DNA from: GCA-002050365 sp038235165
GTDB lineage: Bacteria; Acidobacteriota; Blastocatellia; Pyrinomonadales; Pyrinomonadaceae
Assembly: GCA_038235165.1 (NCBI GenBank)
Contig: JBBSUG010000003.1
Location: 1 to 64,000 of the forward strand
Direction: 5' to 3'
Length of the DNA stretch: 64,000 bases
Below are positions 33,776-42,797 of the stretch, one piece after another. Positions within the stretch are counted from its first letter, which is position 1; every line of letters begins with the position of its first letter. A model generated the notes under the pieces. The model saw only the letters and a program-made list of their open reading frames with translations, was not told where the DNA came from and searched no databases. The translations under genes and the position numbers were made by a program.

Positions 33776-34942
33776 ATGCCGAAAGACAGAATGCGTTGGG
33801 CTGAATTGCTCGATGTTTTAACCGATTCAGACCGCAACCGCGAAGTCGTTCTCGAACGTGCCACCGAAACCGAACGGATGGCTCTTTTTTTGCTGCGCCG
33901 CGAAGGTTGGTCGGCGCAGGTGGCGGCGAATACGCACAAAAATTACGACCTCGAACTCGTCAGACCCGGCGAAAAAATGGTCGTCAAAGTTCGCAACCAG
34001 CGCGCCAAAGTACATCTCGGACAAATCGAAAAGTTTCTCGATTACCTTGCGCTCCCGAACGCTAAGAATTTTAACGACGGTATATTTATTTCGACCAGCG
34101 GTTTCACGCCGTCGGTTTATGCTTATCTGCGCGAAGAGCAAATCACGCATTTGCGCCCGGTAATTTTGTGCGATGATCAGTTGTTTTGGGATGCGGAAAA
34201 AATTGACGCGCACGAAGAACGCGATAAAACGACATACATCGGAGTTTTTACCTGCAAGGGCGGTGTCGGGAAAACAACGATCAGCGCACATCTCGCCGGG
34301 GCGTTCGCTCTGAACGGTTACGATGTGGCGTTAGTTGATTTGGACAAGCAGCAAAATTTGCGAAAATTGCTCGGCGAAGGCGTGTATCTGCCGGGAACGA
34401 AGGAAAAACTCGGTTCGGTTATTTCGGTTTTGAATCAGGATGAATGGGACGAAACCGACTACAAAGACACGAAGATCGTCGTGTGTGATTGCAACCCCGA
34501 ATTTGACACGAACCCAATTGAATTCATCAGAAAGTTCGATTACTGCCTGATTCCGACGACGCTCAATCCGCTCGGTGTCAATAAAAACGCCGACGTGATT
34601 AAACGAACCTTCAACCAAATTCGGCGCGAAAACACAAAGGCGCATCTTTTCGTGTTGATAAACAGCTTGCAGACCGACGAGGAAAACCGCAATACGCTGC
34701 TCAATCAGATTTTGAAATCACAGTTCAAACAATTTACCGAACGCGACAATAAATGTCATTATATTGATCCGGCGGACGCGGCGATTCGCTTTAGCAAACA
34801 GCTTCTTTACTGGGGTTTTCACATTTTTGAAAACACGAAGCCGCAACTCGCCTTTCGCAGTGTCGGACGTTACTCGTATCCGCGAATGGATTTTTTGAAA
34901 TTAGTAGATTATCTGGAATTTCAGACGGAGATTCAGAAATAA
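33776..34942 (+). CDS. Degenerate Mrr-like domain fused to ParA-family ATPase
   Basis: The C-terminal 230 residues are a ParA/MinD ATPase: deviant Walker A CKGGVGKTT (signature K161, K166), switch DLDKQQNLR, and a Walker B-like KIVVCDCNPEFDTN. Residues about 20-150 look like a restriction-endonuclease Mrr fold (REGWSAQVAAN...YDLELV...KMVVKVRNQ...IEKFLDYL...GIFISTSGFTPSVYAYL). The catalytic (E/Q)xK position reads VVK, so it is probably a nuclease-dead DNA-binding or sensing module. There is no parB, parS or plasmid context. It starts 14 bases after bcp and is followed by a GT-C-like gene. Function is unknown. Confidence 0.72.
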   Translation: MPKDRMRWAELLDVLTDSDRNREVVLERATETERMALFLLRREGWSAQVAANTHKNYDLELVRPGEKMVVKVRNQRAKVHLGQIEKFLDYLALPNAKNFNDGIFISTSGFTPSVYAYLREEQITHLRPVILCDDQLFWDAEKIDAHEERDKTTYIGVFTCKGGVGKTTISAHLAGAFALNGYDVALVDLDKQQNLRKLLGEGVYLPGTKEKLGSVISVLNQDEWDETDYKDTKIVVCDCNPEFDTNPIEFIRKFDYCLIPTTLNPLGVNKNADVIKRTFNQIRRENTKAHLFVLINSLQTDEENRNTLLNQILKSQFKQFTERDNKCHYIDPADAAIRFSKQLLYWGFHIFENTKPQLAFRSVGRYSYPRMDFLKLVDYLEFQTEIQK

Positions 34943-34982
34943 GGCAGGCAGGACGGCAGGACAATTGCATTCTTCAGGAAAT

Positions 34983-36785
34983 ATGAAATTACGCTGGCAA
35001 TTCGGCATCGTCGCCGGTCTATTTTTAGCGATTTTCGCGCTTTATCCGCAGTTTAAGATGTTATATCTGCGCGGGGACGATTGGCAGGGAAATTATGCTT
35101 ATAACGACATTGACGAAGTGGCGTATGCCTCATATCTGCACGCGCTGATTGACGGCAGGTCGCGCAAAAATGATCCGTACACCGGGCGCGATGATGCGCC
35201 GGACGCGCCGCAGCCCGAATCGCTTTTTTCGATTCAGTTTGCCGCGCCATATACGGTTGCGATTCCGGCGCGAATTTTAGGAATTTCCGCGCCGACGGCG
35301 ATGACGCTTGCCGGTGCTTTCGCCGGGTTTTTGGCGGCTCTGGCAGCGTTTTGGCTGATCGGGAAAGTTACCGGCGATTCGATTTTTGCGATGGCGGGCA
35401 GTTTGGTCGTGTTGTGCGGCGGCGCACTGGCGGCGGGCGAAGGTGCGATTGGTGAAGTTTTGGGAACCGGGTTTTCCTATCCTTATTTCCCGTTTTTGCG
35501 AAGGTATATTCCCGCCGTGCCTTTTCCGGTCTTTTTTGCGATGTGCGCCTTCGTCTGGCTTTTGGTTACGACGAAAGATAGAAATAAACGCATAATCTAC
35601 ACCGTTTTAGCCGCATTTTGTTTCGCGTTTCTCAATTTTTCATATTTTTATATCTGGACAACAGCGGCGGCGTGGCTCGTCTGCGTCGTTTTGCTGTGGC
35701 TCACCGTGCGTCCTGCGAATTGGTTCGACGACTTTAAAGCGTTTATCGCGCTCGGTTTAGGCTGTTTGCTGTCGCTGATGCCCTACGCGCTGATGCTTTC
35801 GCGGCGGTCGGACACGATGGATAATGTGCAGCTTTTGGTTCTGACCCACGCGCCCGATTTGTTTCGCGTTCCGTCGCTGATGAGTTTTGCGGTGTTGGGA
35901 ATTTTAATTTTCGGCATCGCGGCGCAATTAATTGACTTAAAAGAACGTTCGACGCTTTTTGCCGCATCATTTGCGCTGACGGTGATTGCTGTTTTCAATC
36001 AGCAAATCATTACCGGACACTCATTGCAGCCAATTCATTATCAGGTTTTTATCGGCAATTATGTTGCGGCATTGTCACTGGTGCTGACGGTCGGACTTTT
36101 GTTGAAAAACTTTCGGCTGGAAAAACCGTTAATTTCAAAAATCGCCTTTTCCGTCGTTGCGCTTGTTGCCGTCATCTGGGGATTCGTCGAATGTCATTAC
36201 ACGGTGCGCGTTCTGGATGATGCGAACGTCATTCGGGATGAAGGAATGCCGCTTGCCAAGCGTTTGAATGATTTGGCAAAAGATGAAAAAAATCCGTATC
36301 AATCTGTAATTCTTTCATACAGTTCAATTTACGCTGACGATACGCCGACGATTGCGCCGCAGGCGGTTCTCTGGTCGCGCCATCAGCACGTTTTCGCCGG
36401 TCTTTCGTGGGGAGAAAGCAAAGAGCGTTATTATCAGTTTTTATATTACAATAATCTCGACGAAAATTGGCTTGAAAAAGATTTGCAAACCGACTTCGTT
36501 TCGATGATCGCGCTGTTCGGTTGGGGCAGACACACCAACCGTTTGAGCAGTGAGGCAAAGCCTTTGACTTACGGTGAAATCGCCGAAGAAGCAAAAAAAT
36601 ACGCCGCGTATCGAAAGAATTTCAGCCTCAAACAAGCGGCTAATCCGGTAATTTCCTATGTCGTCGTGCCGAAAGATCAGAATGCCGATTTCACGAACCT
36701 GGACGAGTGGTATGAGCGCGGCGACGGCGAAGATTTAGGTGTTTATACGCTTTATAAAGTAAAATTAAAAACGATAAACAAATGA
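34983..36785 (+). CDS. GT-C-like multi-pass membrane protein
   Basis: The 600-residue protein has about twelve hydrophobic helices. Between helix 1 and 2 a long loop carries acidic motifs (GDDW, NDIDEVAYASYLHALIDGR), the position of catalytic acids in GT-C lipid-linked-sugar transferases. I cannot name the family with confidence. The start ATG 34983 has AGGA a few bases upstream. The stop overlaps the next gene by ATGA, so the two are coupled and may act on the same isoprenoid or glycan pathway. Confidence 0.68.
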   Translation: MKLRWQFGIVAGLFLAIFALYPQFKMLYLRGDDWQGNYAYNDIDEVAYASYLHALIDGRSRKNDPYTGRDDAPDAPQPESLFSIQFAAPYTVAIPARILGISAPTAMTLAGAFAGFLAALAAFWLIGKVTGDSIFAMAGSLVVLCGGALAAGEGAIGEVLGTGFSYPYFPFLRRYIPAVPFPVFFAMCAFVWLLVTTKDRNKRIIYTVLAAFCFAFLNFSYFYIWTTAAAWLVCVVLLWLTVRPANWFDDFKAFIALGLGCLLSLMPYALMLSRRSDTMDNVQLLVLTHAPDLFRVPSLMSFAVLGILIFGIAAQLIDLKERSTLFAASFALTVIAVFNQQIITGHSLQPIHYQVFIGNYVAALSLVLTVGLLLKNFRLEKPLISKIAFSVVALVAVIWGFVECHYTVRVLDDANVIRDEGMPLAKRLNDLAKDEKNPYQSVILSYSSIYADDTPTIAPQAVLWSRHQHVFAGLSWGESKERYYQFLYYNNLDENWLEKDLQTDFVSMIALFGWGRHTNRLSSEAKPLTYGEIAEEAKKYAAYRKNFSLKQAANPVISYVVVPKDQNADFTNLDEWYERGDGEDLGVYTLYKVKLKTINK

Positions 36786-37990
36786 AATCCGAAATCCGAA
36801 ATCCGAAATCCAAAATCACTATCGTCGGTGCGGGACCGGCGGGCGTTAGTTTGGCAATTCGTCTGGCGAAACAGGAATTTGCCGTTTGTTTGATCGAACG
36901 CGAAAAGTTTCCGCGCCACAAACTCTGCGGCGAATTTATCTCGCCCGAATGTTTGCCGCACTTCAAAGAGTTGGGCGTGTTGGACGAAATGCTCGAAGCC
37001 GGCGGCGACCGCATCGTAGAAACCGTTTTTTATGAGCCGAACGGAAAATCGGTTTCCGTGCCGAGCAAGTGGTTCGGCGGTGACGCGGGCGGCGCGTTGA
37101 GTTTGAGCCGTGCGGAAATGGATTTGCGGCTGTTGGAAAAGGCGAAAGAGACGGGTGTCGAAGTGTTGGAAGAAACCTTCGTGACGGGCATTTTATTTGA
37201 AGACGACCGTGTTTGCGGCGTGAAAATCAAAACAAATGACGGGAACACGCGGGAAATCACGTCCGATTTAACGATTGATGCAACGGGACGCGCCAACACT
37301 TTGGCGAAACTGGCGGCAAAGTCCAATGTCACGGCAATCCAAAATCCAAAGTCCAAAATCCAAAATCGGCTGGTCGGCTTCAAAACGCATTTGAGAAACG
37401 TCAGTTTGCCAAATGGTGTCTGCGAGATTTATTTTTTTCGCGGCGGTTACGGCGGTTTGAGTTACGTCGAAAACAATCTGGCGAATCATTGTTTTTTGAT
37501 CAAAGCCGAAATTGTCAAAGAGTTCGGCGGAGATGCAGACAAAATAGTCGAAGAAGTAGTTTTTCGAAACACACGGGCGCGGGAAATGATGCGGAACGCC
37601 GCGCCGGTTTTCGATTGGCTGGCGGTTTCGGTGGACGGTTTCGGCAGAAAAAACTTGAATCCGGCGGGTAATCTATTCGCGGTTGGCGACGCGGCGGCGT
37701 TTATTGACCCGTTCACCGGCAGCGGAATGCTGATGGCACTCGAAAGCGCGGAGACGCTCGGTCAGATAATTGTTGAAAATGCTTTTTCGCCCGACAAAAT
37801 CGCTGAAATTTACAAAAATGCACATCAGCAAAGATTTCAAAAAAGACTTCGTGTCTGTTCATTGCTGAGACGGGCGGCATTTGTTCCTAATTTTGCAAAA
37901 TTGGCGATTTCCGCCTTGAATCTGAATAAAACGGCGCGGGTATTTTTAGCCCGTTCAACCCGGCAGTCTCTTTCGACAAAAATCAAATAA
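36782..37990 (+). CDS. Geranylgeranyl reductase-type FAD-dependent oxidoreductase
   Basis: The Rossmann motif ITIVGAGPAGVSLAIRLA, the GDAAAFIDPFTGSGMLMALES segment and the LCGEFISPE region identify the geranylgeranyl-reductase/FixC branch of FAD oxidoreductases, which reduce isoprenoid chains or epoxidise related lipids. Two stretches are written by the local heptamer repeats: the first eleven residues (MKSEIRNPKSK, from GAAATCC units) and residues about 186-195 (IQNPKSKIQN). The gene is coupled to the GT-C-like gene. Exact substrate is not determinable. Confidence 0.8.
   Translation: MKSEIRNPKSKITIVGAGPAGVSLAIRLAKQEFAVCLIEREKFPRHKLCGEFISPECLPHFKELGVLDEMLEAGGDRIVETVFYEPNGKSVSVPSKWFGGDAGGALSLSRAEMDLRLLEKAKETGVEVLEETFVTGILFEDDRVCGVKIKTNDGNTREITSDLTIDATGRANTLAKLAAKSNVTAIQNPKSKIQNRLVGFKTHLRNVSLPNGVCEIYFFRGGYGGLSYVENNLANHCFLIKAEIVKEFGGDADKIVEEVVFRNTRAREMMRNAAPVFDWLAVSVDGFGRKNLNPAGNLFAVGDAAAFIDPFTGSGMLMALESAETLGQIIVENAFSPDKIAEIYKNAHQQRFQKRLRVCSLLRRAAFVPNFAKLAISALNLNKTARVFLARSTRQSLSTKIK
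36784..36817 (+). repeat. GAAATCC heptamers at a start codon
   Basis: Four perfect tandem GAAATCC units occupy 36784-36811, overlapping the ATG of the flavoprotein gene and encoding its first codons. A degenerate AAAATCA follows. Confidence 0.85.
37336..37367 (+). repeat. AATCCAA heptamers inside a coding sequence
   Basis: Four tandem AATCCAA/AGTCCAA units run in frame through the flavoprotein gene and encode IQNPKSKIQN. They fall between the end of one Rossmann segment and the next beta region, most likely a surface loop. Confidence 0.85.
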
Positions 37991-38334
37991 TTAATAGCGA
38001 GCAGACAGAGCCGTTAATTCATAATTGATTTGAGAGCGAAAAGATTTAACGTTCGGACTCACCCGCCTTCAGCAAATCAATTATGCGGCTCTAAACCGTG
38101 TCATTTACAGCGTTTAAATTTACACAGGATAGATGTTTTAAGTGAAAAAGTCCTTGACAATCAACAAGAATTTAATTAGATTAATTCTACCGAACGGCAG
38201 GTAAAAATAACCACAACTTGAAGCCGTAACAGTTTGAATCTCCGACTTATAAATTTAGAAAGTAAAAATTACATTATTTCACGAAAACCCGGAAGGATTT
38301 CGGGCAGATTCAGTTGTGATATTCAACAAAATGA
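37991..38334. promoter_or_regulatory. Intergenic region with TetR promoter and operator-like palindrome
   Basis: TTGACA (38154-38159) and TAGATT (38177-38182) are spaced by 17 bases, a good sigma-70-type promoter. Right at the expected transcription start lies a partial palindrome, TACCGAACGGCAGGTA (38188-38203), with TACC/GGTA ends as in operators of several TetR-family lipid regulators. This suggests that the downstream TetR gene represses itself. The first 150 bases hold no recognisable gene. Confidence 0.6.
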
Positions 38335-38934
38335 ATGGCAAGAAACGGGACTCAAAAAAATCAGGACAAAGCGCAGGAAATTTGTTTGACAGCGGCGCAG
38401 ATTTTTTTTGAAAAAGGTTATAACGCAACGTCGTTAAATGATATTGCCGAAGGTTTGAATATTACTAAAGCCGGACTTTATTATTACGTCGAAAGCAAGC
38501 AGGATTTGCTGTACCGCATTATAAATTTAGGATTGGACAGCGTTCAAAGCGAAGTTTTAAATCCGGCACGAAAGATAAACGATGCGGAGGAGCGGCTCAG
38601 ATTTATTATTCTAAACCACTCGCGTCTTTCCGCCGGCGGAAACCACGCGGTGATTATTATCTCCCACGAAGATAATGAGTTGAGTTTCCAGCAGCGTGAA
38701 GAAACCCTCAAACGCCGCCGCGAATATTTTGATTTTATTCGAGACACATTGGTTGAACTGCACAATCAGGGAAAAGTGCAGGAAATTGATTTAACGACGG
38801 CGACCTTTACAATTCTCGGAATGATTATCTGGTTGTCGCGGTGGTTCAGTTCAAAAGGGAAGATGCCGGTTGAAAAGGTTTGTCAGGACGTTTGCGAAAT
38901 GGCGATGCGCGGAATCTTGAAATATCAGGGTTGA
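38335..38934 (+). CDS. TetR/AcrR family transcription regulator
   Basis: The N-terminal helix-turn-helix reads AAQIFFEKGYNATSLNDIAEGLNITKAGLYYYVESKQDLL, the TetR signature in two parts. The 150-residue C-terminal part is a ligand-binding helical domain resembling the KstR2/FadR-like C-terminal group. It lies 214 bases upstream of two TonB-dependent receptors on the same strand and probably controls itself through the palindrome at 38188. Control of the receptors is possible but not shown. Confidence 0.87.
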   Translation: MARNGTQKNQDKAQEICLTAAQIFFEKGYNATSLNDIAEGLNITKAGLYYYVESKQDLLYRIINLGLDSVQSEVLNPARKINDAEERLRFIILNHSRLSAGGNHAVIIISHEDNELSFQQREETLKRRREYFDFIRDTLVELHNQGKVQEIDLTTATFTILGMIIWLSRWFSSKGKMPVEKVCQDVCEMAMRGILKYQG

Positions 38935-39147
38935 ATGAAGATGTTTTGTTGTCCGTTCCAACAAACAATTGAAGAATGTTTTGGTTTTTGGTGACGGATA
39001 TTCAGCTCCAGATTCTTTGGACAAAGTTTAGCGGCGAGCAAGTTGAAGAGTAACGGCTAAAAACCAAAACAAACCCGTAAACTACAAATAAGTTCGGCAA
39101 TTATTAAATGAAAAGATCAGAGGAAAAGTGTTAAGGAGATAATTTTT

Positions 39148-42100
39148 ATGAAAAAGTTTTTGATGTTTTTTTCGTTATGTTTATGCTTAATGTCAATAAA
39201 TATAACTTCAATTTTCGCACAGGCGACGGCGACGGCGGAACTGCGCGGGCGGGTTCTCGACCCGAACGGCGCGGTTATTTCGGGCGCAACTGTAACGGCA
39301 ACGAATAATTCAAAAGGCACGACCCGTACGGTAACTTCCGACGACGACGGCAATTACGTCATTCTGTCGCTCCTGCCGAGTACTTATACGGTCAAGGTCG
39401 AAGCCCCGAATTTCGCGCCGAAAACAATCACCAACGTCTTGCTCGAAGTCGGGCAGCAGTCGGCTCTCGACGTTAATTTGGCGGTCGGACAAATCGGCAC
39501 GGTGGTTGACGTTTTAGCCGGCGACCAGCAGGTTGTTGATACGGAAAGAACACAGCAGTCATCGGTGATTACCGGCAGACAATTGGACAGTTTGCCGATC
39601 AACCGGCGCAACTTTTTGGACTTCGCGCTGCTGACACCCGGCGTGACCAGTTCCGATAATATCAACGATTCGACGGATTTTCGCGTCGCGCAAACGCCGC
39701 AGTCGGGCTTGTCGTTCGGCGGCAATAACGGGCGCGGTAATTCGATCAACGTTGACGGTTCGACCGCCGACACGCCTTCGGGCGGTGCGCGTGATGTCAT
39801 CAGCCAGGAAGCCGTGCAGGAATTTCAGGTTGACCGCAACAGCTACAGTGCCGAATTCGGCGGTGCGTCCGGCGGTTTAATCAACATCGTTTCAAAAACC
39901 GGCGGCAACGATTATCACGGCAGCGTATTCGGCTATTTCCGCGATAAGGCTTTTGATGCCCGCAACACTTTTGACAATAACCCGAATGGGCAGTCGCCGT
40001 TTAATCGGCAGCAGTTCGGCGGTTCGTTCGGCGGCAAAATCACCGAAAACAAAACATTCTTTTTCGTCGCGGCGGAAGGATTGCGGCAAAAACAAACTTC
40101 GTTTGTGACGCTCAACGAATCACTCGTCAACGGATTGAAAATCGCCCCGGCTAATGCTGCCAGCGATCAAAATTTCTTCTTAAATTATCTGGCGGGAAAA
40201 CCGACTCTCGCGCCGCTCGCCATCGGCATTCGCACCAGATTGACGGTTCCGTCGGCACAAACGGCGGCACTTTACGCCGCGACGGATGCTAACAACCCGA
40301 TTAATAACGGCGGCAACGGTTTTCCGTCGAGCGATTCGAGCGCACTGTTGACCGGGCGCGTTGACCATACCTTCAGCGATACGGACAGCGGATTTGTGCG
40401 GTTAAATTATGCGCGAGTGAACAGCGTTAATGATGCGACCGGCGGACTAAACGCTTTTTCGCGCGGGCGCAGCGTCAAATCGCCGAGCGGCGGGATTCTG
40501 TTATCCGAAAATCACACTTTCAACAATACTACCGTCAACGAAATTCGCGCTCAATTTTTCTATTACCGGCTGCAAGTAGATCCGAACGATCCAATCGGAC
40601 CGGAAGTCAACATTCTTGGTTACGGTAATTTCGGACGCGATATTTTTCTGCCGTCCGACAGCATCACCAGACAATTTGATATCGCCGATACGCTTTCTTT
40701 GGTGCGCGGTTCGCACACTGTCAAAGTCGGTGGGGTTTTTCAATACAATCGCGTTTCGACCAATTCGGAAACTTATCTGCCGGGAACTTTCCGGTTCGGT
40801 TCGCTGCCGTTCGGCGCATTGTTTTCGTCGGCGCAGCTCGGCGCGATCAGCGCACAGATTACTGCCGATGCTCAAGGCGGAGTGATTACACCGGCACAAG
40901 CTGGACTTTTAGGATCAACTTTGAGCAACCAAACTTCCAGTACGATCAACGCTTTGCAGGCTTATAACTTTAACTTGCCGCAGGTTTATCAACAGGGTTT
41001 CGGTCTCCCGTATTTTACGAGCAGCGGTCAGAAGTTTTCGCTTTTCGCGCAGGACACCTGGAAATTTCGCCCGAACGTGACGTTCAGCTACGGATTGCGT
41101 TATTTCGTGCAGAACGAAGCCGATCCGGTGCCGACCGATAAAAATAATTTTCAGCCGCGCGTCGGAGTTTCGTGGGATGTTTTCAACAATGCGAAAACCG
41201 TTCTTCGCGCCGGTGCGGGAATTTTCACCGGGCAAATTGATAACCAAATCACGAACGTCACCAACACTTTAGCTTCGGGAACAAATCCGTTCAACATTAA
41301 TATCGTCGTCGCGGCGATTACACTTCCGGGAACTTACAACGCAGCGGCGATTTATCAAACGCTGCTCGCGCAGCGTGTCATTGGACAACGGCAGATTGTC
41401 GCTTCGGATTTAACACAGTTCGGTTTGAACACTGCACCGGGAAGACCGCTCGAAGCTCGTATTCGTCTCGGACAAAATTTTCAAAATCCGGAAACATACC
41501 AGTTCAGCGGCGCGATTCAACAGGATATAGGCGCGGGAATCGCCGTTGAAGTCAGCTACCTGCATTCGCGCGGCGTTCATCAGGTGCGTCCCGTTGATGT
41601 CAGAAAATATCGCGTGACCGGAACGAGTCCGTTCACCGGGCAGCCGATTGTCAGCGCGACGGAACTCGGTTGTTTTTCGGTTCCGGGCGCACCCGCGACC
41701 GGTTTTAACTGTTCGACGAGCGGCGGCGCGTTAAACGGCAACTTTTTGCCGCGTTACGCACTCGATGCCGAATATCAATCGGTGGCGAATACTTTTTACA
41801 ACGCCGGAACAATTCAGGTAACCAAGCGTTTTTCGCGCAATTACAGCATCAACGCCAATTACACGCTGTCGAAAACAATTGACGAAGCGACCGATTTTAA
41901 CACCGATTATTTGGCACAAAATCCGCTGAATATCCGCGACGACCGCGCTCTTTCATCGTTCGACCAGCGGCACCGCGTTGTTTTAAGCGGCGTTATCGTC
42001 AGTCCTTCGAAAAATATAGTTCTCAGGGATTTCGTATTCTCGCCGATCTTTACGGCAGGCAGCGGACGACCATTCAACTTGCTAATCGGCACAGATACCA

Positions 42101-42471
42101 ACAACGACAGCCGTTTATATAATGACCGTCCGGCTTTGGCGGGAAGAAACACCGGCAGAGGTGAGGCTTTCTACGGCTTCGATATGCGTCTTGCAAGAAG
42201 ATTTTTCGTTAAAGAAAGACGTTATCTCGAATTGACGTTTGAAGCCTTTAACTTGTTCAATCGCGTTAATTACAACGGCATCAACAATGTCGTCGGAACA
42301 GCTTGCGTCGCTAATTTCGCGTCAAATCCGAATTGTGCGGGTGCGGGCGCAAGTAACAGCATTCCGCTTAATGCCCGTGGTATCAGAGGCATTTCTTCAA
42401 CCTCGCCGCTCGGATTTACCTCGGCGGCTCCGGCACGACAGCTTCAGTTCGGCGCGCGATTTAACTTCTAA
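39148..42471 (+). CDS. Oar-like TonB-dependent receptor 1
   Basis: The 1107-residue outer-membrane protein has a signal peptide (MKKFLMFFSLCLCLMSINIT...FAQ), a carboxypeptidase-regulatory-like beta-sandwich (about 28-115, RGRVLDPNGAVISGATVTATN), a plug region with NVDGSTADTPSGGARDV and SQEAVQEFQVDRNSYSAEFG, and a barrel ending in aromatic LQFGARFNF. This architecture is typical of Acidobacteriota Oar/SusC-distant receptors that import oligomers or bind surface polymers. AAGGAG lies 11 bases upstream of the ATG. A strong terminator follows. Confidence 0.92.
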   Translation: MKKFLMFFSLCLCLMSINITSIFAQATATAELRGRVLDPNGAVISGATVTATNNSKGTTRTVTSDDDGNYVILSLLPSTYTVKVEAPNFAPKTITNVLLEVGQQSALDVNLAVGQIGTVVDVLAGDQQVVDTERTQQSSVITGRQLDSLPINRRNFLDFALLTPGVTSSDNINDSTDFRVAQTPQSGLSFGGNNGRGNSINVDGSTADTPSGGARDVISQEAVQEFQVDRNSYSAEFGGASGGLINIVSKTGGNDYHGSVFGYFRDKAFDARNTFDNNPNGQSPFNRQQFGGSFGGKITENKTFFFVAAEGLRQKQTSFVTLNESLVNGLKIAPANAASDQNFFLNYLAGKPTLAPLAIGIRTRLTVPSAQTAALYAATDANNPINNGGNGFPSSDSSALLTGRVDHTFSDTDSGFVRLNYARVNSVNDATGGLNAFSRGRSVKSPSGGILLSENHTFNNTTVNEIRAQFFYYRLQVDPNDPIGPEVNILGYGNFGRDIFLPSDSITRQFDIADTLSLVRGSHTVKVGGVFQYNRVSTNSETYLPGTFRFGSLPFGALFSSAQLGAISAQITADAQGGVITPAQAGLLGSTLSNQTSSTINALQAYNFNLPQVYQQGFGLPYFTSSGQKFSLFAQDTWKFRPNVTFSYGLRYFVQNEADPVPTDKNNFQPRVGVSWDVFNNAKTVLRAGAGIFTGQIDNQITNVTNTLASGTNPFNINIVVAAITLPGTYNAAAIYQTLLAQRVIGQRQIVASDLTQFGLNTAPGRPLEARIRLGQNFQNPETYQFSGAIQQDIGAGIAVEVSYLHSRGVHQVRPVDVRKYRVTGTSPFTGQPIVSATELGCFSVPGAPATGFNCSTSGGALNGNFLPRYALDAEYQSVANTFYNAGTIQVTKRFSRNYSINANYTLSKTIDEATDFNTDYLAQNPLNIRDDRALSSFDQRHRVVLSGVIVSPSKNIVLRDFVFSPIFTAGSGRPFNLLIGTDTNNDSRLYNDRPALAGRNTGRGEAFYGFDMRLARRFFVKERRYLELTFEAFNLFNRVNYNGINNVVGTACVANFASNPNCAGAGASNSIPLNARGIRGISSTSPLGFTSAAPARQLQFGARFNF

Positions 42472-42513
42472 TTGTGCTTTCTAAAAAGATAAACGCGAAA
42501 GCAAAGATTTAGA

Positions 42514-42573
42514 GGTGAGAAAAAAAGGAAACGAGCAACCCGTCGGGTTTGCTCGTTTCCTTTTTTTCTCACC
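42514..42573 (+). terminator. Strong intrinsic terminator between the two receptors
   Basis: A 29- to 30-base stem (GGTGAGAAAAAAAGG... pairing with ...CCTTTTTTTCTCACC) closes on CCCGTCGGG with a single bulge, and its 3' arm carries a T7 run. It should end the first receptor transcript, so the second receptor needs its own promoter. Confidence 0.85.
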
Positions 42574-42797
42574 CTTTGCCTTCATATTTTCAACCCGGCT
42601 TGCCTAAAAATTGTTTTTGCGCTTAAAATTTCAAGACTGACAAATCTAAATACAATCCGTCCGATTAAAATTTTTCGAAACAAAGATTTGATACTTTTGG
42701 TAAAAACATTTGTAAATTTTCTAACGAAAAATGTTTCTCGCCAATAAGTCGGCGGTATGCTTGTAGAATTTCTATATTTCAAAAGGAGAAAAAAATT

